In this document: piece after piece, positions 23,160 through 37,326 of the stretch
Numbering within the stretch: position 1 is the first letter of the stretch
Layout of the letters: each line of letters opens with the position of its first letter
DNA from: Paralvinella palmiformis
Taxonomy: Eukaryota > Annelida > Polychaeta > Terebellida > Alvinellidae
Direction of reading: 5' to 3'
DNA length: 64,000 bases
Assembly (NCBI GenBank): GCA_025642065.1
Contig: JAODUP010000360.1
Coordinates: forward strand, 1 to 64,000
Translations under genes and position numbers: made by a program
Notes under the pieces: model-generated
The model's database searches: none
What the model was told of the DNA's origin: nothing
What the model saw: only the letters and a program-made list of their open reading frames with translations

Positions 23160-26100
23160 TACTCCATAATTATGTTGTTGTTGGGATTACTGATTATCTT
23201 AATAAACCTAAAATTAGTCTTTGTTCCCGACACTTTAATATCTTTATCAATATTTCTTTTGACAGAAGACATGATGTGAGGACATCAGTAAATTATGTTC
23301 TAACGTCGTAATTAGATAAGTCAGCATTAACTAATATAACAGTACAGCGAAGGCTACCTTATACAAATATGTGTCCGTCTTCAAAACATCAACATAAACA
23401 AACCATCCGGAATAAAAATAAAACAGCAATATGGAACAGAGTACGATCTATGCCAGATATGAGCACCTCGTCTTCCCATTGCCATCATGGGAACATTTAC
23501 AGCTACGGTATGTCTATTATTAGCAGCAAGAGGGAGAGACACGGCCACTAGAGGTCGCTGCTCGTATTAAAACATGTCCGTTCATTGTCATGGTACTGTT
23601 ATAATCAACGCTGAAGTGCAATTCTCGGCTGTAATCGCCTTAAATCTGCTCGGATTGGTTTAATTATAATCCTTATTAGCAGTAAAGACAGCTACAAGTC
23701 TAACTCTCCAACATAATGCCAGCAGATGGCAGAAAGTTTATTAAGTCAAATCGCGCTGACATTTTAGTAGACTACGGCACATCAGTAATAATTGGAATAT
23801 ATAAAAATATATTCAGGTTTTACAGAACTTGAACCTGCGATTGTTTATATAGAGGATGAAGCCGTAATACGACGACCTAATGAAAAATAGAATAGACAAT
23901 TATCATAGATCACACGGATCAACGGGATCGGTAGGGTGTATATATGTGTGTCTGTGGTGGGGGGGGGGTACTATAACGCGAGATGCCTACATAGATCCAT
24001 AATGTAGCAGTTAATGTGGACTACTGACACAATATAAGATTATTCCCTATTTGCCATTGTTGTCCAGTACCAAGCTCTTACTGAAGCATTCTGTCTCCCT
24101 GCTCTACTGACCACTCCGGTAACAACTCATTTCCTCTCATTATTCCCAGTTTGGGCGAATACACCTAAAATATCGGATTCTGTCTGTTCTTGTAAGAGAA
24201 TAGGTTAGTCGAAGGTCATTAATTCGGTAAGAAGTGTAATTCGATTATTTCGAATGCCCACAGTCAATCACCAATATTGAGCAATTATATATAGACTGAA
24301 TACTTTGCCTTTCTTCTAAGATAAAAAAATTTACGGACTATATTTTGTTTTATGCTGATATATTTCATAACAAATACTGTTCAAGAAATAATTAATATTC
24401 AAGAAATCTACAATAATTAGACTATTAGGATAATTGAAATGTTAACATCGTGATACGATTCACGACTAGAATATTTCAATATTTAATAATGGAATCATTT
24501 TGTCGTAGTAATACAGCGCAGGAACACGCTTTAGGCCAAAACCATCCATTTTATATCAGCCTTGACAACTCCACAATCGTTTACAAATTAGAAGCTAGAT
24601 ACGCTAGATATAATTATGATACATGGCATGAAATCAGTAATAATACACGTGAAGCTATAAACACCATTAAGTCACTTATTCCATAATATTAAACGAGGCA
24701 CTTGTTGGTATTATTCGGGTTGCAATATTGAACCTGTAAGGGAAATAAGTGAGTGACTGGATATGTTTTGGTTAGACTTAGCGCTGCTCATATCTGAGAC
24801 ATTTAACAAATGGGAGAATTTCCAAGGAACTGGAAAAGGTAACACGAATATTTGTATTAAATCATTAAAACCACTTAAATACATGCATCGATTTCGATAT
24901 GTACAAATACATATACTAACATATCTGTTATCATGTGTTGTGATTTCTAATTTAATATTGTAGTGCATGCTTTATAAACATTTAAAACACATGCGTACAC
25001 ACGCACACACACACATACTCTAAAACTACAATAAACAAGCAGTTACTAGAAGAATGGCAATATGTACACGAAAAAGCCAAAGCTTCAAATTGTCCTCGAC
25101 TTTTGGGTGATCTCTGAACATATACACACATCTGTATAAACAGAGCTATCTAACAACGTTATTTAATGGTGTAATACTTGCTAATAGTGAGGTGGGTTTT
25201 TGACAATGAAGATTTGTTGCCTTATGCATATCTGATTAGCCGTGGTCTAAGCCATATCGATATGTTAGTGTACGAATACTTAAGAGATTGAGCTGGGTGA
25301 GCTGATGCCAAGAAGAAGTATTGCCAATATAAATCTATAATAAAAAGATCCACATAATTTAGAGTACACTCAATACTTATATCTTAATTCAATAATTCAG
25401 TTTACGGTTTATAATGAGTTCAACGAGTATCTGAGTGAGCTCTTTCGGTGGTTCAATGAGTTGCTAGGAAGTTGAGAGACTATCTGAGTGCATGGCTTAC
25501 GATTTCAGTGGGTCAGTGAAAGATTAAATGAGTTGTTGAGTATGTGAATGAGTAGGCTAGTGAGGAGGCGAGTAAATAAGCAAGTGGGTGTTTAGGTAGA
25601 TGAATGGATGGGTCAAACTGTCATTCAGTCATCCAGTCTATCACCCAGCCAGCCAGTCAGTCAGTCCGTTATCAACAAAATCTAATCATGATCGAGTCAT
25701 GTCTGTTCGAAACATGTTTTTTTCAAAATCTCCGATTATCTCACCTGAACACATTAACCCTCGCGTGTTCTACCGATTGTTCATAAATTAAAGAATTAAC
25801 ATAACCCGATATATTAGATTTTGTATTATCAGAGTACATTTATATTGATTCTACACTTTTTGGCGACCGTTTGTTGGCTGCCTTTTGCGGAGTAATATCG
25901 ATTGGCAATTTCGTGTATGTTGTTATTAATTGGACAAACCAGCCACATGATACTGAATCGATAAGAGACATGTAGATAAATTTCAGCGGTTGTCTCAAAT
26001 GCCAATTAAGAGGATTATTTTGTTACAAGAAGGTTGTCGAGTAGAAATTTTATGAAAAGGAAATATAAAGCGTCTGGTGTTAGCTTCTTAAGAGGATGAC

Positions 26101-26198
26101 AAACAAGAGAATGTCGCGAAGAGACTAGTAAATTCCAGTATTACAGTGCTGACGTTATAGCTTATACAACTTAAACCTAGCTTGTTTTTTACATTCCA
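23160..26198. other. Noncoding stretch with two CTCF-like sites
   Basis: No supported gene. CCACTAGAGGTCGC at 23547-23560 and CCAGCAGATGGCAG at 23719-23732 both resemble the bilaterian CTCF core. A 78-codon + frame (24450-24686) has ordinary composition but no recognisable motif. 25400-25680 contains degenerate GAGT/CAGT repeats, and a G9 run lies near 23958. Confidence 0.45.
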
Positions 26199-26200
26199 TT

Positions 26201-26252
<52 letters not shown>

Positions 26253-26262
26253 CAACAACAAG
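26199..26262. repeat. (AAT)n(AAC)n microsatellite
   Basis: About 17 AAT units followed by AAC units. The LLLLL minus ORF over it is an artefact. Confidence 0.95.
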
Positions 26263-26449
26263 ACCAATGACAACAACAGGACCAACGACAACAATAAAAA
26301 AAGATTAAGATGTCAAAACGACAGTAGAATAATGGGCGATTAAAACTGGACTTCTGGGTACATATCTAAAAACTACATTAACTGATCTAATAATGAATGA
26401 TTCATGACATATAAATATTCCTGAAATCTAGGAATTCTAATAACCTTTT

Positions 26450-26454
<5 letters not shown>

Positions 26455-26497
<43 letters not shown>
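26455..26497. repeat. (TA)n microsatellite
   Basis: About 21 TA units. 26500-27080 shows no gene. Confidence 0.95.
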
Positions 26498-26501
<4 letters not shown>

Positions 26502-27084
26502 GATCGTTCATGAGCATGTATAGATAAGTATGCACGTCTTCGTGCGTGTGCGCATGTGCCATCAAGCTGGTGTACCTGTACATCTACAGGTTCACACACA
26601 CAAATATCAAATCCTTAAAAACTTGGGATAACACATAATTTGGTCAGATAGGCTGTTATTGGCCACTAGACGTCACAATACGGAACAAAATGGCTTTAGT
26701 CTCAATCGAATTGGAAAATCTTCGGTTCATCAATACGTAGATGTCGTGATCTGACTCTGCCATAAATAAGCTCTTCTGTGTATCTTCTACGTCTGACGCT
26801 ATTTTTCCTTTTTTTTAATACACTCATAAACGACAAAACCGAAATTCTCTTGAGTGGAGCGAATAATTGACAGCGAAGACAAATAGTGTATAGTTGATAT
26901 TATCGATCATTCTCGAGTTTATCCAGCCACCCAATTAATACCAGGAAGCTAGAGGTCACGTGGTTGATAGCAGACACTGAAAACAAACACCATTAAGAAG
27001 GATGTCCCTATTACAGTCATCTCTCTGGTTCTATTAGGTAGAAATCGTTAAAATAAATAGATGCCGAGTGTTTTTATAGACGTC

Positions 27085-27165
27085 GTAGATGATGTGGTAG
27101 AGTAGGCAGACACTCATCCAAAGGTGTTGGGTTCGATTCCTGATGCGGGGGTTTCTGTAAAATGA
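27085..27165 (+). mobile_element. tRNA-like SINE head
   Basis: GATGTGGTAGAGTAGGCAGA supplies an A-box match, and TGGGTTCGATTCCTGATGCG, about 30 nt later, is an excellent B box (GGTTCGANTCC). The anticodon arm is irregular and no 3'-end trailer typical of a tRNA gene is visible, so a SINE head is favoured. Confidence 0.55.
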
Positions 27166-27477
27166 AAAGCTGGCCTAAAGTATTTCAAACAATTACTATT
27201 CACCGAAAAATGGATAGAAACGGATAGTACTCGAGTGACGGTGAAAAGTTAAAAACGGGGGGGGGCAGCTGTCAACAATTCGATTTCAACAGCTGACTAC
27301 CAAGGTCACTCATAAACCCAAATGGGTAATTGATTTATCAAAGTGTATTTAATTAAATGAGACATTATGTGCCTAGAATGATCGGTTTATACTAGTTTAT
27401 ACTAGTGATTATAACTTAAAGGGACACTGAGACCAAATGTCATCTAGTGTTGCCACGTTTTAATTACTGATATATCA

Positions 27478-27592
27478 TTTTCGTCCACAAGGGATGTTAA
27501 TTAGGTCAAACAACCTCGAAAAGAGATGAAGTGCAAGACGGAACACCATTTAAACATAGCGAGGTCGAGATTTTAATCCATGTACATGTATA
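27478..27592 (-). mobile_element. Decayed SINE family A copy
   Basis: GAAGTGCAAGACGGAACACC followed by AAACATAGCGAGGTCGAGAT and TTTTAATCCATG aligns with GAAGTGAAAGATGAAACGCC, TGACATAGCCCGGCCTGGGT and TTGAACCCAGG of the copy at 45665-45834. The B box is ruined by substitutions. An (AT)n run follows at 27598-27624. Confidence 0.5.
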
Positions 27593-27595
27593 TCG

Positions 27596-28503
<908 letters not shown>

Positions 28504-29006
28504 GGATTATCTGTGTCAATTCTTTGTGTGATTATGGTTTTGCTAATTTGTAAATCGCTGGACCCCCCCCCCAAACAACAAACAACACGACAAACAACAA
28601 ACAAACAACACGACAAACAACAATTCATTCCTGGTTTTAATTACACTTTTATTACGCGAGATAAATAAAGGAAATAATAGTTTTATAATGATCTACTCAC
28701 GATCTGATCGGAGTACCCTGTCTAACCACGTGATCAACTGTCAATATAATAAATTAATATATTGTAAAACAAAAACATATTTATCATCAAGACATTGTAG
28801 ACATAACAATTAGTTTGATGATCTGGATACAAAGTAAAACAGAAATGATATTAGTTAGTAATGTTATTTTAATGAAGGCATCGCACTATTTATGTCCTTG
28901 TCTCTATCTTTGTACAGAGATTTAACACATTTTTAGAATAACGAGAATTAGATCACTTTTGTTGAGGCTGTAAAGCGTAATATCAAAATATTTCTTTTTG
29001 TCTTCA

Positions 29007-29008
<2 letters not shown>
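28504..29008. other. Noncoding stretch
   Basis: Contains a C9 run (about 28562) and an (ACAAACAACA)-type low-complexity stretch at 28571-28622. No gene seen. Confidence 0.6.

Positions 29009-29084
<76 letters not shown>
29009..29084. repeat. Compound (CT)n(TA)n microsatellite
   Basis: (CT)n 29009-29030, then (TA)n to 29084. Confidence 0.95.
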
Positions 29085-29087
<3 letters not shown>

Positions 29088-29229
29088 ACCTATTGATAAA
29101 ATGGTTGAAAAGGCCAAGAGCTTATTTAAATACAAGTGTAAGAGAATTATTTGACTAATGCTATTCATTATTTGTCATATTGTGATCTTTGTAATAATTT
29201 TTATACGTCATGTTTATGGATTACAATCA

Positions 29230-29241
29230 GTAATAATAATA

Positions 29242-29285
<44 letters not shown>

Positions 29286-29572
29286 TAATAATAATAATAA
29301 TAATTAAATGCGACATTTATTTAGCGCCCTCTTCAACTAGATAGCTGATTTGAGGCGCTTTACAGTATTATTATCCCTGACTCAGACCTGTTCCAATCCA
29401 GCGCACAAATCAGCAAAAATGCTGCCGTTATAGCCGCAAAATGTTACTAAAAGACTTCCTGTTGGGTTCTCATTTTTATGGATGAGTCAGTGCAGCTCCC
29501 GGAGCCTCGAACCCGTGAAACTTCAGCCACGAGTCCTACGCTCTAACTAACTGTGCCATCACGACTCGACAT
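29230..29572 (-). mobile_element. SINE family B copy with (ATT)n tail
   Basis: On the minus strand it starts GTCGAGTCGTGATGGCACAG with an A-box-like TTAGTTAGAGCGTAGG, a B box in ACGGGTTCGAGGCTCCGGGA, and ends with CGCCTCAAATCAGCTATCTA and GCGCTAAATAAATGTCGCAT, followed by an (ATT)n tail (29230-29305 on the + strand). It aligns along its length with the plus-strand copy at 56568-56870. The 3' terminus resembles LINE 3' ends. Confidence 0.85.
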
Positions 29573-30180
29573 TACTGTTTACGTAATGGCTGATATCACG
29601 TGACCGCATTCCTATTCACATGTAAAATACGACCGGGTGCGGGTCTGACTACAATAGACAATTGGCGTTCATCTTGTTGCATTTCTACTTTACTTCTGTA
29701 TGGGTAAAGGCAGTAATAAAGAATTACCAAAAACAATCAAGTGTCGCTAACAATCAATGCTCATTTAAAACCTAGCACGCCAGTAATTAAACAGAGATGA
29801 CAACAATATAGGCTAGTAACCAGGGACTCTGTTACGATCTGTTACCTAGTAACTGATGCTGAGCTCATGACGCATGCGTCGTAATACGTGGAACGTATTC
29901 ATTAACGGATTATAGCCGAGATGACGTCAGATGAATAAAATATACATCTAAGATCAACATTCGTGAGGCTGTTGTCTTCCTTTTAGACAATGACACCAAC
30001 AATAACAATAACAGCTGAATTAGTGGTGATTAGTGGAAATCATAACGGATATGTCGACTACAATCCCTTGATGTGAAGCTGGTGTTTAGTTTAGCAGTAA
30101 ACATATTTTCAGTAACCCAGAAAGAATGAACCTTCTGAGTATGGGCTCTTTAAAACAATTAACCTTTATGCTAATTAGCG
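29573..30180. other. Noncoding stretch
   Basis: Nothing recognised. ACGCATGCGT near 29871 is a short palindrome. Confidence 0.6.
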
Positions 30181-30182
30181 TT

Positions 30183-30339
30183 TGTGTGTGTGTGTTACAG
30201 TTAATCTGTATAATAAAGTAATATATAAATTACCTGAAATATCCAGGTAATAAAGATTTAATACAAATTACCTGAAAATTTCAGGTAATATAGATATTAC
30301 CTGACTATACAGATTAACTGTAACACACACACACACACA

Positions 30340-30340
<1 letters not shown>
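30183..30340. mobile_element. Foldback/MITE-like element with ~29-bp terminal inverted repeats
   Basis: The left arm (30184-30212, GTGTGTGTGT then TACAGTTAATCTGTATA) is the exact reverse complement of the right arm (30306-30334, TATACAGATTAACTGTA then ACACACACAC). The 93-bp interior contains two further inverted repeats built on ATTACCTG...CAGGTAAT (30229-30251 and 30268-30290). The whole unit could extrude as a branched cruciform. No coding capacity; no target-site duplication is evident. Confidence 0.75.
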
Positions 30341-30360
<20 letters not shown>

Positions 30361-30378
<18 letters not shown>

Positions 30379-30423
30379 ATCAATAATACTGAACCATCGT
30401 CCACATATTGTAATCGCCATTTT
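30361..30423 (-). repeat. Dispersed repeat F, copy 2, ending in (CT)n(GT)n
   Basis: Near-identical to 28441-28503. Here the (GA)n tract (about 30343-30373 on +) directly adjoins the (AC)n arm of the foldback element, so the microsatellite is shared by two different repeats. Confidence 0.8.
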
Positions 30424-30533
30424 ATTACTGAGGTTCCGGATGAGTACATCGCGAGTTTGTAATTTCCTATTTCCCTGATTATTTCAGTCATTGGATCAAC
30501 TAAAGGGGCACATCTAATTATCCTCAACTATAT

Positions 30534-30815
30534 TTATTTATTCAGCTCTGAACAATAATTCTGTACCAACGAGTTGTGTCCATCTTTATAAACTCCATTA
30601 AAACGAAGTCTATAAATTTGGAGACAGCCCCTAGTAGAACAGCTGGTCACGAATAACTGATTGTTGCCACGTATATCTGTTGAAGACAAGGTTATATACA
30701 ACATCGTCTTCTGTTCTAATACCACCAACAGCAACATGAATAGAAACAACAGCAAAGATAAAGATATCGGGTTAAAATCCGAATCCAGAATGACCATAGG
30801 GATAATCGTACTCAT
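30534..30815 (-). other. Ambiguous exon-like segment
   Basis: The minus frame of 93 codons includes a T-rich stretch that can be read either as a hydrophobic peptide (LSLLLFLFMLLLVV) or, at DNA level, as a pyrimidine tract ending in TATTAG, an acceptor-like site. After it two frames stay open for some distance, one ending in VQNYCSELNK then stop, with AATAAATAAATA overlapping the stop. A plus-strand frame of 132 codons overlaps. No family is recognised and coding status is undecided. Confidence 0.2.
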
Positions 30816-31084
30816 GTGGCACTGCTATAAAGACAACCCCGCTTTGATACTAAACTTGTACATTACGAAATTGTTGTTTATATCCGGAAGAAAATACTCT
30901 CTCGTGGTACGGTTTTATTGTAGGCGAGATGTCCGGAATAAGCCATATCATCCAATCAGGTTCTCGGTTTATGACAATCAATCAATAAGCTCGATTAAGA
31001 CTGGGATGGAGTTACCAAATATGACTTCCTACACTCTGATCCTGTATTCTTACTCATAAATCAGTAGTACTACATTTATAGGTC

Positions 31085-31215
31085 GTAGTAGTAGCATTAT
31101 TATTATTAGTTGTTGTTGTGATTGTTCTAGTAGTAGTAGTAGTAGTCGTAGTAGTAGTTGTAGTGATGTTAGTACAATTATCATTATCATGAATGTTGTT
31201 GCTGTTGTTAATGCT
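31085..31215. repeat. (GTA)/(GTT) trinucleotide tract
   Basis: Interrupted TAGTAGTAG and GTTGTTGTT units, similar in composition to the much longer 39660-40900 tract. Confidence 0.85.
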
Positions 31216-31377
31216 GTTATTGCTGTTTGTTAGCGTTTTGTGGCAGAAAAATTAGTAACGATAGCAACAGTACTACTAATGGAGTGGCTAATATTGATTA
31301 CAAAAGTGAAATATGTATATTAATATAGGTACAGTTATGAAAATGTGTCACCGATACTATTGATGATAACAAGAAAT

Positions 31378-33285
<1,908 letters not shown>

Positions 33286-33286
33286 A

Positions 33287-33297
33287 TGTTGTTGTTG

Positions 33298-33360
<63 letters not shown>

Positions 33361-33384
33361 TGCGTGCGTGTGCGTGTGTGTGAT
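33287..33384. repeat. (GTT)n(GT)n(GTGC)n microsatellite
   Basis: GTT units, (TG)n and a run of TGCG units in succession. Confidence 0.95.
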
Positions 33385-33504
33385 ATTTTCTTATTGACTG
33401 AATCGTGCATTGTCTATTTACCGAAGTTTAATGAGAGTTATAGTCTTTGACCTCTGGTTTCAGGATCTGTATTATCTAGTTCCAAAGTACAATTACGTGA
33501 AGGA

Positions 33505-33560
33505 TTACCACCACCAACAACAAAAACAATCACAACAACAACAGATCATCATCATTGTCA

Positions 33561-33639
<79 letters not shown>
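33505..33639. repeat. (CAA)n, (CA)n and (TA)n compound tract
   Basis: CAACAAC-rich stretch to 33545, then ATCATCATCATTG, (CA)n 33561-33604 and (TA)n 33605-33639. The 131-codon ORF across it is an artefact. Confidence 0.9.
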
Positions 33640-33643
<4 letters not shown>

Positions 33644-33811
33644 GTTTTGGAGAAAACAATTGTGACTAATACATTTATGTGTTTTTTAAAAGTCAGCTTT
33701 AACTTAATAACAGTCCCAAATTTGTTTATTATGACTACTTTTTATTGTAATATTTATCAAACTGCAACTACTAAACGTCATTTATTAGATCCAGTTGCAC
33801 ATTAATATTAC

Positions 33812-34062
33812 AATATATGCAACCAACCTCAAACAGATATTGAACGAACCTCAAATAGATGTTCAATCAACCTCAAACAGAAATGCAACCGATCTCAAAC
33901 AGATATTCAGCCAACCTGAAATAGATATACAAACAACTTCAAATAGATATTCAAACAACTTCAAATAGAGATGCAAACAACCTCAAATAGATATTCAACC
34001 AACCTCAAATAGATATTCGACCATTCTTAAATAGATATTCAACCAGCCTTAAACATATCATT
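33812..34062. repeat. ~23-bp minisatellite
   Basis: Roughly ten diverged copies of CAACCTCAAATAGATATTCA (plus 2-4 bases), varying in length by a base or two. Confidence 0.85.
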
Positions 34063-35254
34063 TTAGGAGAGAGAACCTATCGCATATGCTGCTAGAAACT
34101 AGGCAAAATATGATATAATTTTTATGTCAGCCCAAATATAAAATTTGCCTGACTATTTGTTTTTGACTTATGGCCGTAAATATCAGATGTCTTGTTTTGA
34201 AGAAAAATAACTTGTAGAAGACATTTAGCCCGGGACAAATAAATACTCTGGTTGGTTAATATTTGACCCAATTAACTCTCAAACCAGAGAACACAATGAG
34301 GAGCTACAAAGTAATATTTCAGGTATCATATTTGTACCCGTTTAGTGTCATCTGACTAATTATTCGTTCAATTAGGGAAGCTGTCATAATGGCGTTATTA
34401 TATAATGACTTCCGCTGTCCATCAGCCACACGGAAATTTAAGATCATCATTACCTTCAGCCTGTTATACCGCTAAGTAGGTAACACGAGATACAATATGT
34501 GTCTAATTAGTAGTACAGTATCTCTCATTAATTTTCAGATAGGATAAACCACTTCTAGTTCAGTCATTGACTATGCGTGTATGGTGAATGGTGTCCATCA
34601 TCAGATCAAATATTAATTTGAAGAAACTTTTCATGTTTTAAAATGTTAACAATTGATATAGGCGTATAGAAGATCGCAATTCGGTGAGTATAAGTGCATT
34701 TCATGCGTTTAGCTAATTTTTAACAAGATCTAGTCATACCTGGGACGGCGTATGATACTAACTGGCTCTCAAACGGTTTATTTTGCTAATTATTTTATGT
34801 TTATGCCTACAGATGTATAACTGTATTTATGACTATGCGTATGTATGTATATGTGCACGTTTGTGTATGTACGTGTGGGGGCCCCCCACACAAACACACT
34901 GAACGGCATAATACATTCAAGTTTTCAATTGTATCGGTCCCGAGAGAAAGACAGCCGTGTCATTTATCGAAAATCAGATTAATATTTCAAAGTCGTAAAA
35001 CAGTGGGATGTCTAATTACTACCGGCGATTATGTGCATTGATGGCAAACCTCGCCTACGCTATATGCTAAAATATATTTCATTATTTCACCATATTTGCT
35101 TTCTTATAATTAAATGTAACAAAAATTAGCCCATGAATTACTAATTAGTTTCAAAATTTATACCAAAATTTTGTATAGGCTGATGTTCCATTAAAAACAC
35201 CTTTCATTAAGGCTTGTCACCCGTTATTCATTTGAAATGGTTAAATATTACAGA
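34063..35254. other. Noncoding stretch with a GC hairpin
   Basis: No gene supported. GTGTGGGGG-C-CCCCCACAC at 34873-34891 forms a 9-bp pure-stem hairpin inside otherwise AT-rich DNA. Confidence 0.6.
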
Positions 35255-36117
35255 TACCGTATTCTTTCGTGTATTGCGCGCATTCGTGTATAACGCGCAC
35301 CCCCTTTTGGACCAGAACAATGTCTGGAAAAGCCTAGTTTTGATGTATAACTGCACAGTTGAAACCGGGAAAATCTACAGCTGGATGTTAAATATATTTA
35401 TTTCCGCGAAATAAATTCATCTGTTGCCAAACTAGTAGAAAGTGAATCAAGACACCGTGGAGACGTCATGTGACTTTGGGGTGCTAATAGTGGACGAAAA
35501 GAGGAGGACCGCCGATGGGGGTCGCTTGGTTAATGTAAGCTACGTCACCGAAATGGGAACTGGGTCAATCAGGAGCGAGCGTCTTACATCGTCAAAGAGG
35601 AGAAGCGAACATGAACGACGAAGGAGGCAAAATAAGACTGTGCAAACATCTCCAATTATCGTCCAGGGAATGATTTAACACAGTCGTCTATGTGCGTCCT
35701 TGGCTCGTCCGACCTGACATTGGCGGCATCCTGACGACGTCGATATAGAGGTGCATTGGAGGCGAGAAGTATGGCTAATATCGCTCACTTTACACATGCG
35801 ACACCTAGTTCAGACATCTCCGATGTTTGTTTACATAAACACACGCACAAACTGTGGAATATACAATTGTTCAGAAATAGATGAAACAACACATATACAG
35901 TATCAGTAAAATTTTATCAAAATGAGTATTCCACAATATTGTATAAGAAAAGGTACGACCAAAGTCAAAAGGTACTCGGTTTTCTCGAGAACAGGCCTGG
36001 ATAAAGATGGAAACATTTAGTTATGCTGTATACCACCGCCCGGCGCCTACCCCCCAAAACAAACAAGGAAAAAAGTGAGAGAGAAAAACTGCGCGGTATA
36101 CACGGAAGAATACGGTA
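35255..36117. mobile_element. DNA-transposon relic with terminal inverted repeats
   Basis: The left end TACCGTATTCTTTCGTGTAT (35255-35274) and the complement of the right end TACCGTATTCTTCCGTGTAT (36117-36098) match at 19 of 20 positions, and 24 of 27 when extended. Subterminal sequence next to the left end repeats CGTGTATTGCGCGC/CGTGTATAACGCGC. If the element proper starts CCGTATTC it is flanked by TA on both sides, consistent with Tc1/mariner or pogo-type insertion. The interior (~800 bp, GC-richer) contains only broken frames such as 35442-35678, with no recognisable DDE/D motif, so it is nonautonomous or decayed. Superfamily uncertain. Confidence 0.65.
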
Positions 36118-36181
36118 TTTAATATATACGGTAAGAATATTAAGCCTGCGTCGTGTGAACTTCATCCGATTCCAAAGAGTG

Positions 36182-36215
<34 letters not shown>
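36182..36215. repeat. (TA)n microsatellite
   Basis: About 17 TA units near the 3' limit of the minus-strand LINE fragment. Confidence 0.95.
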
Positions 36216-36222
<7 letters not shown>

Positions 36223-36235
36223 CTAAGAAAAAGAC

Positions 36236-37326
36236 AAAAAAGACATTAAACATCAAATGTTCAGTGTTTTGGATTCACAAATGTGAGCTGAGAGTGCATT
36301 TCATAGCTTGGCTGCTGAACACTGAAGTTTTCTTTCGCCATAGCTAGATGTTCTAACCCTTGGAACCACTAATGTCACTGAACCTATCGAACGTAGTGTT
36401 CTTGGTTGATAAACTGTCAACATGTCAGATATGTATCTTGGAGCCTGTTCATGTAGGGCTCTATATGTGTGCATTAGGATTTTAAATTGCACTCGATACT
36501 TAACAGGTAACCAATGCAGATTTTTCAATATTGGTGTCATGTGACTCCGGCTTCATGTTCCAGTTACAATCCGTCCCGCCGTGTTCTATATACGTTGCAA
36601 CTTGTTAATGGGGGTCTGGGGCAGTCCATTGAGCAAAGCGTTACAGTAATCCAAGCGTGATGTTATAAGCCCATTGACTAGTGACTTACTTGCATCACTT
36701 GTTAAGTAACGCCTAATATGCCCAATGTTGCGGAGTTGGTGATAGCCAGATCTACAGATATTATTCAACTGTTGCTCCATATTTAGTGCAGAGTCAAAGA
36801 TAACACCTAAGTTCCTCACATTATTCACTGGTGTTATATTAATGTCACCAAAACAAACAGTAACGTTTTCCATATGGATGGCATTATGCTTAGATGTGAA
36901 CAACATAACTTCCGTCTTGTCACTGTTCAGTTTCAGCATGTTTGTACGCATCCATCCCTCAATGTCAGTAAGACAGTTCTCAATAAGTGAGAGAGATTGT
37001 GCTTTCACAGCGTCTTCATCCTGAGATGTATAGCTGTGTGTCGTCTGCATAAAAATTGTAAGAAAGTCCATGCCGACGGATAATGGCTCCTAGAGGTTTA
37101 GCGTACATGGTGTATTTCTTCGGGCTGAGTATTGAACCTTGTGGTACACCATATTTCAGTAGTACTGGCTTAGAATGCTCGCTATCTATGACCACTACCT
37201 GGAAGCGGTCGGTAAGGTATAATGTTATCCATTTGAGAGCTGCTCCGGGTATTCCGAACACAGTTTCAAAGCGACCCAACAAGATTCCATGATCGAGAGT
37301 TGATAGTGAACTGTCATTGACAGCAT
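36236..37326 (-). mobile_element. 5'-truncated CR1/L2-like LINE, reverse transcriptase and C-terminus
   Basis: Reading from 37326 leftward on the minus strand: a reduced motif A region (NDSSLSTLDHGILLGRF), fingers/palm (FGIPGAALKWITLYLTDR), the VPQGSILSP block, motif C as FYADDTQLY (aspartates intact), then thumb and C-terminal parts (NMLKLNSDKTEVMLF, NVRNLGVIFDSALNM, LITSRLDYCNALLNGLP, LHWLPVKYRVQFKILMHTYR). One frame break after LQRI (about 36586) and another near 37070 separate the blocks. The endonuclease domain and 5' part are missing and the 3' end merges into AT-rich DNA. It is not active, but is less decayed than the other LINE scraps here. Confidence 0.85.

Noticed and set aside
24450..24686. 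78-codon plus ORF with ordinary amino-acid composition
   Set aside because: AT-rich, no recognisable domain, poor start context; could be chance in 64 kb.
27085..27165. True tRNA gene
   Set aside because: Boxes A and B are good but acceptor and anticodon stems do not pair properly; the SINE-head explanation fits the other copies in the window.
36842..37292. Plus-strand ORFs of 60-69 codons over the LINE
   Set aside because: Antisense shadows of the reverse transcriptase frame.
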